Positions 34,705-49,200 of a stretch of 64,000 nucleotides of DNA are shown piece by piece. Below the pieces are notes generated by a model. It searched no databases, had not been told where the DNA came from, and saw only the letters and a list, made by a program, of their open reading frames with translations. The position numbers and the translations under genes were made by a program. Position 1 is the stretch's first letter, and the number at the start of each line of letters is the position of its first letter. Source of the stretch: Mesocentrotus franciscanus (taxonomy: Eukaryota; Echinodermata; Echinoidea; Camarodonta; Strongylocentrotidae); NCBI GenBank assembly GCA_037976565.1, contig CP137668.1, positions 5,600,261 through 5,664,260 of the forward strand, read 5' to 3'.

Positions 34705-37700
34705 ATTCGATTCGTGATTATATTACATACTTTGTGATTGCACAACGCTCAAATGTAAATGATATATAGAAGAACATTCTACATATTCCTTTAAATATTT
34801 GAAAATCTTGTCATTTATATGCTCATTTTAATTTGGTAAAGTTCAATAGGAAAATAGTATATGCATTAAAATCAAATATATATCATATAGTACATATATC
34901 TTTGTCTCCTTTTTTCATAACCAACTTTTTTAATCAGGTCATTCCTCAGTCATTAATTAGTATGGTTTATTCTTCTGAATTATTCTGAATGTTTGTGATG
35001 TAATTTAGTCTTCTTTGGAGATTTAATAATCAACTAAATAATTAAATATATATTCTAGATTAATACCTCCTATATGACAAACAATCAAACAAAGATAACA
35101 CAATTTTCATTTCGTTTGTTAAGAATGCAATAACTGCTTTTCAACCTTCCCGGCTATGCCGAGTCGGTGATAACGAGATAAGCTGATATTTAGGAAGATT
35201 TCCATTTGGGCACAAGTCACACTATTTAAAGAGCGGGTTTCAAAATACTGTTATAAAATGTGACTATAATCACTACCAGTCTGTATACGAATTAATCAAT
35301 ATACTTCTTACTAATGATGACACAAAATATTGCCAGAGGTTTGCCCAATACAGCAACAAGCACGCTGGATTTCTTCCACTCAAATGTTATCATACATAAG
35401 AAGGGAAGGTTCTTGGAAGAAATATGCATAAATTTGAATAAATTAGTAATCTGGTCTATTGTAGAATAACATTTTTACAAACTTTTTCACCCTTCCACCC
35501 TTTATGTCATATTCCCATTTGCAGTTTTGGATAATCTTACAACACTAATACCAAGACAAATTGCAGGATCAACTCTAAACTAATCGCTAATAGGCCAGTT
35601 TCGTAATGTAATCAAATTTAAAGCATTACTTCACTCATCTGTTACGAACTATTGCATTTCAATAGTAAGAATGCAACATTAAAGTGAACTGGTTATATTG
35701 TTGAAGGTTGATGAAAAAATGCGTATTTTTTTGTATGAAATGTTACTCATTATAGTCCTTATACTGTACTAGCCCTCCAACATGCAAAAAATCCGGAAAA
35801 AATTCTCTAACCACAAAGATATTTATGGTTTTCTTTGAAGGCGTCCTTGTGCGACACCCTCTAACAGTAAATTCTCCCAACCAATTTTTGAATTTTCCCA
35901 ACCGTTTTTCCATGAAATTAAGACATATAATAAAACAGGCTTTTAAAAATCTCTCAACACTTTAATGTTTGGAATGGGATGTAGAGCCAATTCATTACTT
36001 TGTGACGATTGACATTCACATACAATTTAATTGATTTATAATAATATAGTATATAATATAGTAATGTATTTAGTTTTGTTAGGCCTGATGTAGGCCTCGT
36101 CCGCGTGACTGGAGTATTAAGGCACTCATATCTGAAACTTTCATAAATAATTGACCCGTTGGCACTCCCTTGTGAAAAAGAACAGCATATGCCATTTTAT
36201 TATCCAAAGTACAAATACGCAATACAAGCAGTTCTATCATGACACTCGTCATATATCAGCCTTTATACAGCATTACATATACATACTGTCATAATATTTA
36301 TCATGCATAAATTATTAACAATCTGCAAAGAAGAATAGAACAATCCAATATGATGACGAAAATACAATATTTTACAAGACATGATTCGAGACGAAGAAAT
36401 AAATACTGTAAATCTTAGTATTTTCCTGGAAGCCATTAAACAATTGAATAGCTCCACGAACGGTACATAGATCGTATAACATTTAACAGCAACATAAAAT
36501 ATCTACTACGCCCTACATTGAAACCAAGACCTGATCATAATTGAAATAACCCTAAACTCTTTACATATACTGTGGTGGATCCAGGATTTTGAATATTTTG
36601 TATTCTGTGACGAGCTTAAACATAAATAAAAGTTTGTTTTATGTCAGAGATGCCAGAGGGTTTTGCATCTCTGTTAGCAAAAAAATAAAAATAAACAAAC
36701 AAAATTATCAGCCCTCTTCATCTTTCTTTACCCCTTTTTTAATAGGATATTTTTAAAGATATTGAGGACCCCTGTGAATGTTTCGAGACATTTTGGAAAC
36801 TCCTTCGCAAATACCCTGTGCAATTTGTAGCCACCAGTCACAGCCCACTGAGGTAGTGGCTTAGAGACCAACCATTTTAGGACAAGAAGCAGTAGATATT
36901 TCGTGGCTCTGCGGTCTTGATTGTACATGAACTTGAGACAGGTCATCCAATATACCTGAGATCCATAGGTAACCTGTCATAATAAATAAATAAATACAGA
37001 AATGAATAACTAAATGGAGCTCTATGCCCAAGCTCGCGGGTCTCTGACGACTACTAGGTAATTATTCTCGATAATGCAGATCAGCTATATGTAATTAAGC
37101 CCCTATTAGCAAAGGTTAGAATGTCACCTATTTTCTTTTGATCAGATAGGATGCTTTCAGTAGACTTGAATGTGAAAGATCTGATGTATTCCCTCATGCA
37201 AGTTGTAGGGCCCTTTATACGTAAATGCCAGACAGGCTAGCTATCATTGTTTGCATATTAATCGGCAGTTTATAGACTGGAAAATGTTTGGATAGGACTG
37301 TAGCGAGTGAATAAGATGAGGTAAGCAAACTGAATACTTATTTACAAGGCTGGGAATAATACTGGCAAGAGGGCATCTTGGAAGCAGTACAGAATTGGAC
37401 ATAGCGTAGCCTTCGGCTGGTAGCGTTAGTCAGACTTTGGCTTTCGGAAAAGAAGTAGTGGATAATTCTTTGACAATTTGAAACAGACCATCCAATATAT
37501 GTGATGTTAAATGGTCCGCTGTCAATGAATACAAATATCTAAATAAACATGAAATAACCTTATGGAACTCTTTCGCCAAGCCCGCGGGTCTTTGTTGATC
37601 ATTAGCTGATTATGCTCGGGTATGCATGTGAGATGTAAGCCCCTATTCGAATGTCTTTTATTTTCATTAAAATATATAGACGTCAGCTACGACACACTCC

Positions 37701-37856
37701 ACACTCTGGATCTCTATTACCCAATTTTCATTATATTGTACATTTCTGCCTAAAATGGGATGGCTCCTTCCCACAAACTCCCCGGTAGTTAGCAATATAT
37801 CCAAACCCCGCCCCACTCCATCCCAGAACACACATGCGGAGCTTAATTGATAATAC
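34705..37856. other. TLR array spacer after the L1-type insertion
   Basis: Continues the paralogous spacer. A cagtgg-type terminus remnant (actgtggtggatccagg) lies near 36568. No gene seen. Confidence 0.6.
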
Positions 37857-38189
37857 AGAGAAAGAGAGAGAGAGAGAGAGAGAGAGGGGGAATTAGTGGG
37901 GGGATGGAGAAAGAGAGAGAGAAGAGAGAGATGAGAGAGAGAAAGAGAGAGAGATGAGAGAGAGAAAGAAATGAGGGAGAGAGATGAGAGAGAGAGATTG
38001 ATTTTTGTTGGTAAATTTGATTTATTAGTCAAATGAAATGTATCCTACATGTAAATACAAAGAGTAAACAATATTATAAAATGAAACCATAATAATAATA
38101 ATAACTTGACAGGATGACACATTAAAGCTGAAATGCTTATATTCAATGCATTGTTACGTGATGAGATAAGAGAGAGAGAGAGAAAGAGG

Positions 38190-38220
<31 letters not shown>

Positions 38221-38222
38221 TG
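37857..38222. repeat. (GA)n microsatellites, counterpart of 5981-6322
   Basis: GA tracts at 37857-37998 and 38163-38222 separated by the same AT-rich segment as in the A-B spacer. Confidence 0.85.
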
Positions 38223-38653
38223 GGGGGAGGGGGAGAATGAGGGGGTAGAAACGTTATGTAGCTAAGCCGCCGGGGAGCTAAACTGTTGCCCATAAAGTTG
38301 GAATAATTTTGTTCTTACTTCTTTCCTTGAAACGGTTGTGACTACATGGTTAATTATTGATGAATAAAGTTTACATCTTCTCATAACTTTATTTTTGAGA
38401 AGATATATACTTTATTTATCAAGAGTAAACCATATTGCCACCAGACCTCATTAAAAGAACAAGAAATGATTCCAACTTATGGACGACAGTGTAATTTCCA
38501 CACCATGTTTTGCATACATTACCGTGAGCATGAGGTTGGGTTAGGATTAGGGTTGTGGCTACTTTTAGAAACGTGCCTCTACGGCTTTGCACGATCTGAT
38601 TATCTGGAATCGCCCGCCCCTTACGTTCATTTCCGCTTAATATCCAATGACTA

Positions 38654-39174
38654 ATACTGTTTTCACACTGGCAAAATTTTGCTGAACCCCGTACTATAGG
38701 TGGGGTTATAGGGGGTTTTAGCCCCACCAATAGTCCGGGGTTAAGCTTATTCCACTTTCTTTTCACACTGGCAAAAATTTGCTTAACCCCGGACTATAGG
38801 TGGGGTTAAAGGGGGGTCTTAGCCCTACCTATAGTCCGGGGTTAAGCTTATTCCACTTTCTGTTCAGACACGTTTTTACCAAAGTGGGCTAGCCCCACCT
38901 ATAGTACGGGGTTAGCTGGCCCTGCAAAATAGCAAGGCTAACCCCGCAATTGTGGTGCTAACTCCGCAATTGCGGTGCCAAGCAAAATGAATGAGAACAG
39001 AAACGAAAAATAGTCCGGGACTACGCAGTGGAGCGAATTAATGAATATTCACGCTATGGCTAGTACGGGGCTAACGAATTGCAGTGAGAAAAGCCAAAAA
39101 AGTTAGTACGGGGTTAAGGATAGTACGGGGCTAAGCAAAGTACGGGGTTAAGCAAAACAAGTGTGAAAAGAGTA
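38654..39174. mobile_element. 521-bp MITE built of hairpin repeats
   Basis: The ends atactgttttcacac and gtgtgaaaagagta are inverted, with ta on both sides (38652-38653, 39175-39176). The empty site ccaatgactatgtgtc is seen at 6802 and 27099. Inside, a block of about 100 bases is repeated in tandem (38660-38760 and 38761-38860); each contains ccccg[t/g]actataggtgggg facing ccccacc[a/t]atagtccgggg. Further gtacggggttaag-type copies follow. Non-coding. Confidence 0.8.
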
Positions 39175-39176
39175 TA

Positions 39177-41206
39177 TGTGTCGTGAGAGGGTGTTGTGCC
39201 ACAGGAAGAATATGAAATCATTCATCTTAGACCGCTGATCTTTGGGTATATTATCATTATACATGTACGTACTATCACTTGACATATAAGCATGTTAGGT
39301 TTATTGATAACATATCCTTCTGCATTAGCTTACTGTTACAAATAGAGTGAAGTCATAACATCTAGGAACAAAGCACCAAGCATTGAGCGCCAAGATAAGT
39401 CACGTGATTCCATTATTTTTTAATCGTGGGTCAGTGCTGATTTTTTTTACAGTTATAAATAGGCAGAATGATACCGTACTGTATATCCATTCATGTATTG
39501 GCAACATCCCAAAACGGCAGACGGAATAGAATTTGATAAAAATTTATTCACGTGACGGAGTATTGATTTTACATCAAAGAACGATTTCGTTAACATAAAA
39601 ATAAGGAAACACAACGATGATATTCCTATGGCACTCATTACTGGGAAGGGACGGCATTTCAATTATGTGGAAGAAATAATTACGTGCTTAATGAATTTTC
39701 CATCTTGACGGAGAAAATGAAGGTATTTTCTCATACATTGATGTTGCCATATAAACGAAGTTTTTCTTACTATATTTAAACACATCCGGAATGATCCCAT
39801 GCTTTATGTAATATATTTGTTTAATCAACAAAGATAGGAAGCTAAAAACATGCTCCTAGATTTAGTAGTCCGCTAATTTGGTAGATATACAATTGCCATT
39901 TCATAATCTTGTTTGGTCTTTTAAAGAAATAGGAAGCCCGAAAAAGATTTTGAATTTTCTTTGTTTCTTTGTTCTTTGCTTATACAGGAACTACTTTATT
40001 TATTTATTTATTTATTTATTTCTGATATTTATACAGGGTGGCACATATCACCAATTTGGTGGTCTTCCATGAGGCCCTGTTTGGTAACAATAAAACAAAT
40101 AACAGCATCAAAAACAAAATAGATAAATACACAAGCATATAAACAGGTAAAATACACATTAATTGGTATCCCCATGAAATAACTGATCATTCAAGAATCA
40201 TCCTTGATCATTTACAAGAAATAGGTGAATGGAATTTTCAAATGAAATAAAAAATTTACAAACGTTCATTTAATAATCTGATATAGCTTAACGCACGGGA
40301 TACCAAAATTGTTATATACATATTTACACTCAATTGCTCTTTAACTAATACACTTAGGTTGTTTACAAGATAGCTGAAAATGGATACATTACATGTATGA
40401 ATACATGATATAACGATAACCATGTCAACCAAATTTCATAATTTTGCAAATAGGAAAAAATCGTTCTACTTGAAGTACCTTCGCGTGACTACGAACCTCC
40501 AATGTAAGCGTCCTCTTACATTTTCTATCCGGGATCTGTTATTTTAGATGTAATAGTCTAAGATCAGTCTCGCATTTTTGATAAGTTACATATCACGTTT
40601 TGTGGTGTGCTAGGTTTCATATCATTTTGTGTGATGTGATAGGTTTCATATCATGTTTTGTGATGTGATGTTTGTGACGCAACTCAATGTAAATACTTCT
40701 AAATCAATAACACCATTGTATCAACGTTGTGAAAGCAGAAACCCTAAAGCAGAAACCAGAAAAAAACGATAAATCTTCCTGTTATTAGATTTTCACGTAT
40801 ATTTTTGTCTCGGTTAACAACTTAACAAGTGCCTCCTTCCGTAATTGAGCGTTATAAACTGACCTTCAATGCTATCACGGCATATCCATTGCAATCCTCT
40901 GTAAGTTACACTGACCTGGCTGGGCAAGGAGAGTTATGTGGGTAGGTATATTGGTAATTGGAAAAGATAGTATAAATGTATATATTTAATTGTTCTAATT
41001 ACTTGGAAGCACTTGGACCCGCAGGAAGAGCAGTAACAATATTACTGAGGCTACCCATTGCCAATTAGGACTGTTGTGTTGTTTTTGCTGTTGTTGTCAG
41101 TATACTGTTTTTATTAACGTAGTAAAGGGTTGGAAAAGATTGGAAATGTATGACTGATGTCATATAAAATACTGCTTTTCATACACAGATAAACCGAGCA
41201 AACAGT
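39177..41206. other. spacer before TLR-D; unique after 39480
   Basis: 39177-39480 still matches the other units. 39480-41020 does not, and the 2A-bearing segment of units B and C is absent. TLR-type 5' sequence resumes at about 41020 (gcaggaagagcagtaacaa). No gene seen. Confidence 0.55.
39990..40110 (-). mobile_element. possible retrotransposon 3' end
   Basis: A (TTTA)n run is followed by acagggtggcacat and gaggccctgtttgg. It resembles the 3' end of the minus-strand element near 18460-18520 (tttatttggacagggtagcc). Short and uncertain. Confidence 0.35.
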
Positions 41207-43880
41207 ATGGCATCACCTTCGCTTGCACTTCTCTTTGGTATCATTCACATGACCTTCATCATGGTAGGGACAACATCACTTGCTGCGGTGAACGATCCTG
41301 GAAGTACCGACAACGATCTCTCAGATTATAATCCTACCAACCCGGGACTAGGGACGTCCTGCTACGTCGACATCTCAACAAGAAAGGTGAACTGCTCCCA
41401 CCGCGGTCTCACAGAAGTTCCTAGAGGCATTCCTTCGAACGCTCAAAGTTTGTCACTTTCCTACAACTTGCTGCAAAGGATCCGCAACGATTCTTTTGCC
41501 CATTTGAAGAATCTTGTGGATATATCGCTGAAGTATAACGTTATGTGTGACATTGAAGTAGGTGCGTTCTTTGAACTCTATCTCTTGCAGTCGGTGAATT
41601 TGGTTGGGAATCGACTGTCTGTCCTACCGACTCAACTCTTTAGTCAAAACTTTTACATGACGGACATATTTCTGAGAGACAATTACTTAACGGATGTACC
41701 AGATCTGTACTTAAAGGCACCAACTCTATCTTTTATTGACCTTGGAGAGAACTCTATCAAGTCAGCGAAATTCAGGATGCACTTTGCCACAGAATGTAAC
41801 ATCATGTTAATAGATCTCAGTAATAATCATATCAAGCGAATAGAAGATAGCGAATTGAAAAATTTAAAAGTTTGTAGCAACATTAATCTCATTGATTTCT
41901 CATCAAATGATATATCATCGATACAGCCACAAAGTTTACAAGGAATTAATGTTGATGGAATCAAATTTCGAGCGAACCCTTTATTTAAAAAAGGAGTTGT
42001 AGAGGTTTTTGAGGCTGTGGTAAAAGCTCCTTATGTAACTTTCATAAATCTGGTGAAATCAGGTTTAGCCTGTCTATCTGCTGATATCTTCAGTCCTTTG
42101 GAAACGTATGAATTGAGGACGTTATCCTTGATTGAGAACAACATCTCTTCAATCCCAGATAACGTTTTCCATTATTTAACAAGACTGGAGAGGTTGCATT
42201 TGACCAGAAATAAAATAACAGTAATTTCTCCATCAGGTTTTAATAACTTGTCCTCACTTAAAGAGCTTTACCTTGATGGCTGTAGTGTTGTGTCTTTAAA
42301 GACCCCAGCTGAAACAGGGGTGTGGGAGCCACCGCTTAGGACACTGTACTTGAGTAACAATTACCTGCATGAGATCCCATCGAAAGCGTTTGTTGGCTTG
42401 AAGGTTTTGCTTTACTTACTACTACATGCCAATTCTATCAGGGTCATTCACTCGGATTCCTTTTATGGTCTGGCCAGCCTTGAAGTCCTTCAGATGGGAG
42501 GAAACTCACTGATGAGTCCTCTGGCGTTCGGCACTCTATCGACCTTGATAACCCTTGATCTAAGTGCTTCCGGTATCAACTCACTTGAACCCCAAAACAC
42601 ATTCACTGGTCTATCATCACTGTCTGAATTGATGCTAAATAACAATTATCTTCATATTTCTGACATATGGGACAATGAAGGTAACATATCTATTTTTCGG
42701 GACCTTCGCAAATTAAAGAGACTCGATTTAAGTGCCAACCTGCTTCAAAGTGAATTACCAAGTGGATGCTTTAAAGGTCTTCACAACCTGGTGCAACTAA
42801 ACCTTCAAGGCATGTCACTTCCAAGGCTAAATCCAGACCTTTTTGAAGGCCTTGCTAATCTTCAAATGCTTTCCCTGGACGACAATGCGTTAAAGATCTT
42901 CACCCCGAGATATTTTATGATCAGGGTAATCTATTTTCGCTTTACCTGAGTCGGAATCCTATCTCAAGTTTAGACGATCAGTTATTTGTTCACACTAAAA
43001 GCTATCTACGCTTAGCCTGTCGAGTACGAACATAGATGTCATAACGGAAAAAACTCTAGGTCCAATTATACCTTCTTTGTCTACCTTAGATTTGTCGAAC
43101 AAAGCGCTGTCGTGTAATTGCAAAAATAAATGGTTCAGAAACTGGATACAAAACAGCAGTGCAGAAGTCGTCTTAGATGATAGCATTTGCTCAAGTGCTT
43201 CTTCTCAAAAACTTGAGGGTAAACCATTTGAAGAGTTCGAGCCCACCCTCGACTGTGGTCCGAAGATTCTCTTATACTCCTGCATATCGGTGGTTTCTCT
43301 TATGGTGATAGCGATAATGGTCTTGCTCTACTACAATCGGTGGTGGATCAACTACAAATGCTTCCTCTTGAAACTCTGCATCATCGGTTATAGCGAAATA
43401 GTCGAAACTCGGGATTACGAATACGACATAAACGTCGTTTTCGAAGATGGCGACGAAGAATGGGTTAATGAGAGTTTGGTGCCAAATATTAAGGAGCGCG
43501 AACCCGAGGTCACGCTCCTGGTCGGGGACGACATGCTCCCGCTTGGGATGTATCGGATTGATGCTGTTGCCCACGTCATTGACAATAGTTACAAGTCTGT
43601 ATTCATCGTCAGTCAAAGTGCGATCAAAGACAGCTGGTTTCTGACCAAACTACGCCTTGCCTTGCAACACGTTAACCACGCCAAACGTGACGCGGTTCTT
43701 TTCGTATTTATGGACGACATTGCGGATGAAGATCTTCCCTACCTGATTCGTCTCTTGCTGAGTTTTAACCGACCCTACCTTCAGTGGGATGTAGACACAA
43801 GGAATCAAGAATGTTTCTGGGAACTGTTCATGAAAAGTGTTCGCGTCACCACCAAGCTCAATTACACTATTCCAATTTAG
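41207..43880 (+). pseudogene. TLR: Toll-like receptor copy D, full length with two frameshifts near the LRRCT
   Basis: ATG at 41207; signal peptide residues 1-26; LRRNT C52-x10-C63; about 20 LRRs from residue 70. The first 562 codons are open. One base is then missing in an A run near 42893 and another near 42998. After this the LRRCT (43101-43258), membrane helix (43263-43335) and TIR (43420-43850) are open to TAG at 43880. The corrected length is 891 residues. It has the TPAE insertion before TGVWEPP that copy B lacks. The 5' flank differs from B and C (no 2A remnant). It is the last copy of the array on this side. Whether the shifts are real cannot be decided from the sequence alone. Confidence 0.9.
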
Positions 43881-46245
43881 ATCTGAAATCTAAAGCATCT
43901 TCTAGGGGGAAATACAGAATAGGCGTGGGGTCTGTAGGTGTTGTATCTGGATTAATGCAGACAAAACTATATATATTAGGAGTTGAAGAATGAGTGAGAA
44001 AGACATTCCTTGTCATTATAAAATATTTTATTATTTTTCATTTTCAAGCTTGACAATTCACACATTGTCATTTCGATAGGCCATCATAATCAGCTTTTCT
44101 TTTACCTTATACCTTGGTTGGTTCTGTCCTGGGAACTTGGGCTTTTGATCTTACTTGGGAACAGGAAACCGCTTTCTCTTATATGTTCTATTATGCTAAT
44201 CAATTCATTCCACTCTCTGTTTTTTTCCAATTTAACATACGTCCATTGTTTTTTATGCATCATTCTTGTTTAAAATTTGTATTTAGCTTTTCCTAGGAGC
44301 GGATTGTACTTGGATTTTTTATTTCAGATCTAAGTAACCCCAAGTTTCTTCCAATTTTGAGTTCATACTAACAGAATACTTAAGTAATGTATGTGTAATG
44401 GCGTAACAATTTTGAAGGGCATATGCATATGGAAGGAGACATCAATCTAATTAATACCGGGCCTTTAAGTTTCGGTTATTTTATTTGCCTGCCTCATTCA
44501 TGTTATACTCATCTTTTTAACTATGTAGTCTTTTTTTGTTCTTTGTATTCTGATGCCTGATATAAAATTACAGTCAGTATCAATGTATGATGTGACTTTA
44601 ATATTATCCCATTAATTGTCGCCTTTCAAACAAAGTACAAACAACAATAATTTCCTGATGACTTCATAAAAATAAACATATGGTTCCACGATCAGAGTAT
44701 TTTAATTTCTACTCTGGCAATTGCTTTTGTCCATATCTATGTTTTTTCGTTACTTCTAGGAGCTTTTTGGATGTTGTTACAGTTTGGTACATACTTACAC
44801 ATGTGATGGATTTTTGTCTACAAACGAATTATTTTTGTATCATGCTTTTAAAAGTTATGTGATGTTAAAGTTCGTAACATTAACCTTCTTTCTTTCTATT
44901 TTTACTGTGTTCATATCTAATGTATTTTATTTGTTACACATTTCATGATGTATTATGTCGGGCTCCAGTAAAATGGGTTTTCTGCCGTCGATATCAAGAC
45001 TTCTAGTTCAGAGCTGTACATACAACGGTCTGTTGATAAGTTATATTCGAAGTCGTGATGATTTTACATAATTTGTGATTGCACGACGCTCAAATGTAAA
45101 TAATATTTAGAAGACTATTCTCCATATTAATTTAGATATTTGTAAATCTTGTCATTATATGCTCATTTTAATTTGGTAAAGTTCAAAAGAAAAATAGTAT
45201 ATAAATTACAATTAAATATATCATGTAGTATATATATATTATGTGCACTTTGTCTCCTTTTTTTTCATAACCAACTTTTTTAATCATGTCATTCCTCAGT
45301 CATTAATTAGTATGGTTTATTCTTCTGAATTATTCTGAATGCCGAGTCAGTGATAACAAGACAAGCTTATACTTAGGAAGATTTCCATTTGGGCACAAGG
45401 CACACTATTTAAAGAGCGGATTTCAAAATACTGTTATAAAATCTCTTGGTGACTATAATCCCTACCAGTCTGTATAGGAACTAATCAATAAACCAGATTG
45501 GTAATGTATTAACATTTAATGCATACTTCTTACTCATGATGAAAATATCTTGTCCTTTCGGAATGTATTTAGTTTTGTTTGGCCTGATGTAGGCCTCGTC
45601 CGTGTGACTGGGGTATTAAGGCACTCATATCTTAAACTTTCATAAATAATTGACACGTTGACACTCGCCTTGTGAAAAGGAACAGCATATGCCATTTTAT
45701 TATCCAAATACTATACACGTACAAATAGGCAATACAAGCAGTTCTGTACACTCGTCATATATCAGCCTTTATACAGCATTACATATACATACTCTCATAA
45801 TATTTATCATGCATAAATTATTAACAATCTGTAAAGAAGAATAGAATAATCCAATATAATGACGAATATACAATATATTACAAGACATGATTCGAGACGA
45901 AGAAATAAATACTGTAAATCTTGATATTTTCCTGGAAGCCATTAAACAATTGAATAGCTCCACGAACGGTACATAGATCGTATAACATTCAACAGCACCA
46001 TACAATACCTACTACGCCCTACATTGAAACCAAGAACTGATCATAAATTGAAATAACCTTAAACTCTTATACATATACAGTGGCGGATCCAGGATTTTCT
46101 GGCGGGGGGCAAACAAGTCTGAATATAATGTGTTCTGTGACGAGCTAAATCATAAATACAAGTTTGTTTTATGTCAGAGAAGCCAGAGGGTTTGGCATCT
46201 CTAGTAAACAAAATACAAACAACAAACAAACAAAATTATCAGCCC
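43881..46245. other. spacer after TLR-D, end of the array
   Basis: Paralogous to the other 3' spacers but shorter; the match ends at about 46245 (cagccctcttcatg). A 5' stub of a cagtggcggatccagg element, with a few more bases than in the other copies, lies at about 46078-46110. No gene seen. Confidence 0.6.
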
Positions 46246-49200
46246 TCTTCATGCTCCTCCAGTGGTATTGCCTTCAAACCTTATCACACGAGAAATAGAC
46301 ATTTGATATTATGTTGAAAATAATGAGGCGTGTCTGCGAATCAGCGTTTCCTGATCAGGATGTAAATGGTAGGCCCTGTCCCCTCAGAATCATAACATAT
46401 AAGGCGGATGTTATAATTTTATTTTTCAGTCACACCATATCAACACTGATCTATGCTAGGTGAATTGAAGAAACCGAGAAAAAATAAACAGACAAAACGG
46501 TGAACATTTCAGCGAAATCGGACGAAAAATAAGAAAGTTATGGAATTTAAAGTTTCACATAACTTTATGAAACAGTGATATGTATCATATATATAGTTGA
46601 TGATGTCACCCCCTCACTATTCCCCATATATTTTGTTTATTAAATTTCAAGTTTAAAAAAAAAAAAACACACCTGTATAAATCTTTTCCATAATATTACA
46701 ATAAGTAAGCTACAGTAATGGTGATTTTGCACCTATTCCGTGAAGATTCAAGCCATGTTTAACATACTAGAACAGAAAAGTGATATTATTGTTAAATTAT
46801 GTTTAATGTGCGAACCAAGGGCTGCAATTCTTGTAGGGGACTGGCTTTATGTTTAAACCTTGAAATATCGGTTTTAAGACACAACTAACCAAATAAGTAT
46901 AAAAGAAAATATTATGTTTTTGGATGATTTCGTTATTCATGTTGTTTGAAATTACAATATAGAACGATGATGATGATGATGATGATAGCAAAGATGGTGA
47001 CGATGGTAATGTTGATGATGTTAAATAAAAGTGACGATGATGATAGTGGTGATGATGATGTTTATTACTATGTTAATGTATAGAGAAGTAATGAAAACTC
47101 ACCGCAAATCGAATATCGATAATTATAGTCAGAGAGAAGTAAGTAGAATAAAGACAAAAACAGTTATTTTGGCTTCGTGTTTATTCTTACGTATTAAAGC
47201 TATTCGTAGTACGCCAGAGTTAATAGCTAGTGTTAAACAGAAGAAGAACACGGTTTAATTGTGAACAAAACATCAAAAGAACAGAAATAGTTACAACAGT
47301 ACGATATGGGGAGTTTAGACTCCTAGCTAATTTGCTGGCCAGGCTCCTAAACGGTTACGACACTTAGGCTTACACCCGAAATATCAGTTAAGGGGATGGG
47401 GAAGTGGGGGTGTGCACTGTTTTAGCTTCAGGGGTTAGTGGATACGCCCCTGTTAATCTCTCCTAGTTTTTAATCTTCGTGATGGTTCACTAAAGTGCAT
47501 AGAATCTATTACAGAAAATACTTAACGAATCCAGCGAGACAATATGCCCACTTCAATTGCTGGATGTTATAAACTGTAAAAAGACTTATTATCAGAGTAT
47601 CCTGCACGCATGGAGTAGCAGGGTCAACAAAAAAATCTTTATACATTCGTGATAGAAAAAAACAAACATAAATGGAGAGAAAAAAAGAGAAGGCTACATG
47701 ATTGACTAACGCAACTTATCTTTACATCAAAATCCCAGAGAGACATGCTTTGTTCTTTCAATATACCATAATTGCTCCCTGAGTGCCAAAGAAGCAATGA
47801 ATACGAAATTTTGTAATGAAATATGTCTATCTAGTCCATGTGTTCGTTTCTACATGTATATATATATCCACGCTCCGTCTCTTCCACTGCCTTCTATTCT
47901 TCATTCTTCTCTCTTCTGTCTTCCTCTCTCCCTCTTCCATTTCATTGAAATGACCTGTGTTAATTATGTCCGTTATGAAGCGATTGTTGAAACGGGCTCC
48001 TCTATCACATCGTTTAAATAGTACATGTAATACGAACATACAAGATGGAAGCAGAGGAAATACATACACCATTTCACCCTTTGCAAGTCCTGTCCAGAAT
48101 GGGTCAATAGACCGGTTTACTGACATATTCAAATTTACGGATGTTTCTTTCCTGGGGACCTATTGACGACTTATTCCATTACAACACTCGGAATCCAGTC
48201 TACAAACATTACTTTTTGCTACGTCGGGCAAGCTTTCAGATTGTCAAGAACAACCTTTGTTTAAAGTGACTCGGTAACATTGCCTGAGATTCTGAAACAA
48301 AATCCTGGATTTAGCTCATGCTGCAATCATAATTATAAACCTTTAGGTCAGTTAGGAATCCCATGACTTTTACAAGCCGATCGCCTGTCTGATTATCAAG
48401 ATATTTATGATTGGAAATCGAAATTTAATTTTTCGTTTTCCTAACGGTTTTTATAACACTACTGTCAATTGGGGAAAATGAGTATGGTAAAACCGGTCAC
48501 TCAAAGATTTTTTACTTTTTTGAGGCACTTCATGATCATTTTGAAGCGCAATTTTTTTAGGGCTTCAATCTTACACCGTATCACAGACACTGATAACACG
48601 TAGGGCCATGCATCTCAGATTAAACATTGTTAAACGATGCCTTTAAAGAGTATGCATCAATTTGAATATGTTAGTAAACTGGTCTATTGATCAAACTTAA
48701 AGTATTGTTCGGAAACATTGTGTACCTATAATCACACGAGCAGAATTACAAGTACCAAAAAAATGAGAAGAAGAAGAAAAGAAAAAAAAAAAAAACAATA
48801 CAGAAAATAGATGGATGTAAAGAACTCTGCTTAAGGGTTTGTTTCAAGGAAATTATATTACTTGGATGGTGAAGAATTTCATGATGTATACACATGATCG
48901 TACATTCTATTGTTGCTATTTTTGATAAATGAAGTTCCCTATATATCAATTAAGGCTTACTAACTACCATTTCTCACTGATCATAGTTGTCAGAACTCAT
49001 TAATAGGTGTCTGCTTTAGAAGGGCACTATAAACTCCTTTTCGTTTATATTGTATTGATTTTTTTTTTAAAATCATGATGAGCTGATTAACTTTAGTTGT
49101 AAGCCGAGGTACGGCTTTGATAGAAAATACTTATTTACTAATGTATTTCAAATTATGCATGTTTCTTTCCAGAACCCCTGATTACCAACTAATCTGTTAT

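Noticed and set aside
47797..48166. Overlapping frames on both strands near 47.8-48.2 kb
   Set aside because: No recognisable domain, no splice-site logic and no similarity to neighbours; treated as chance.
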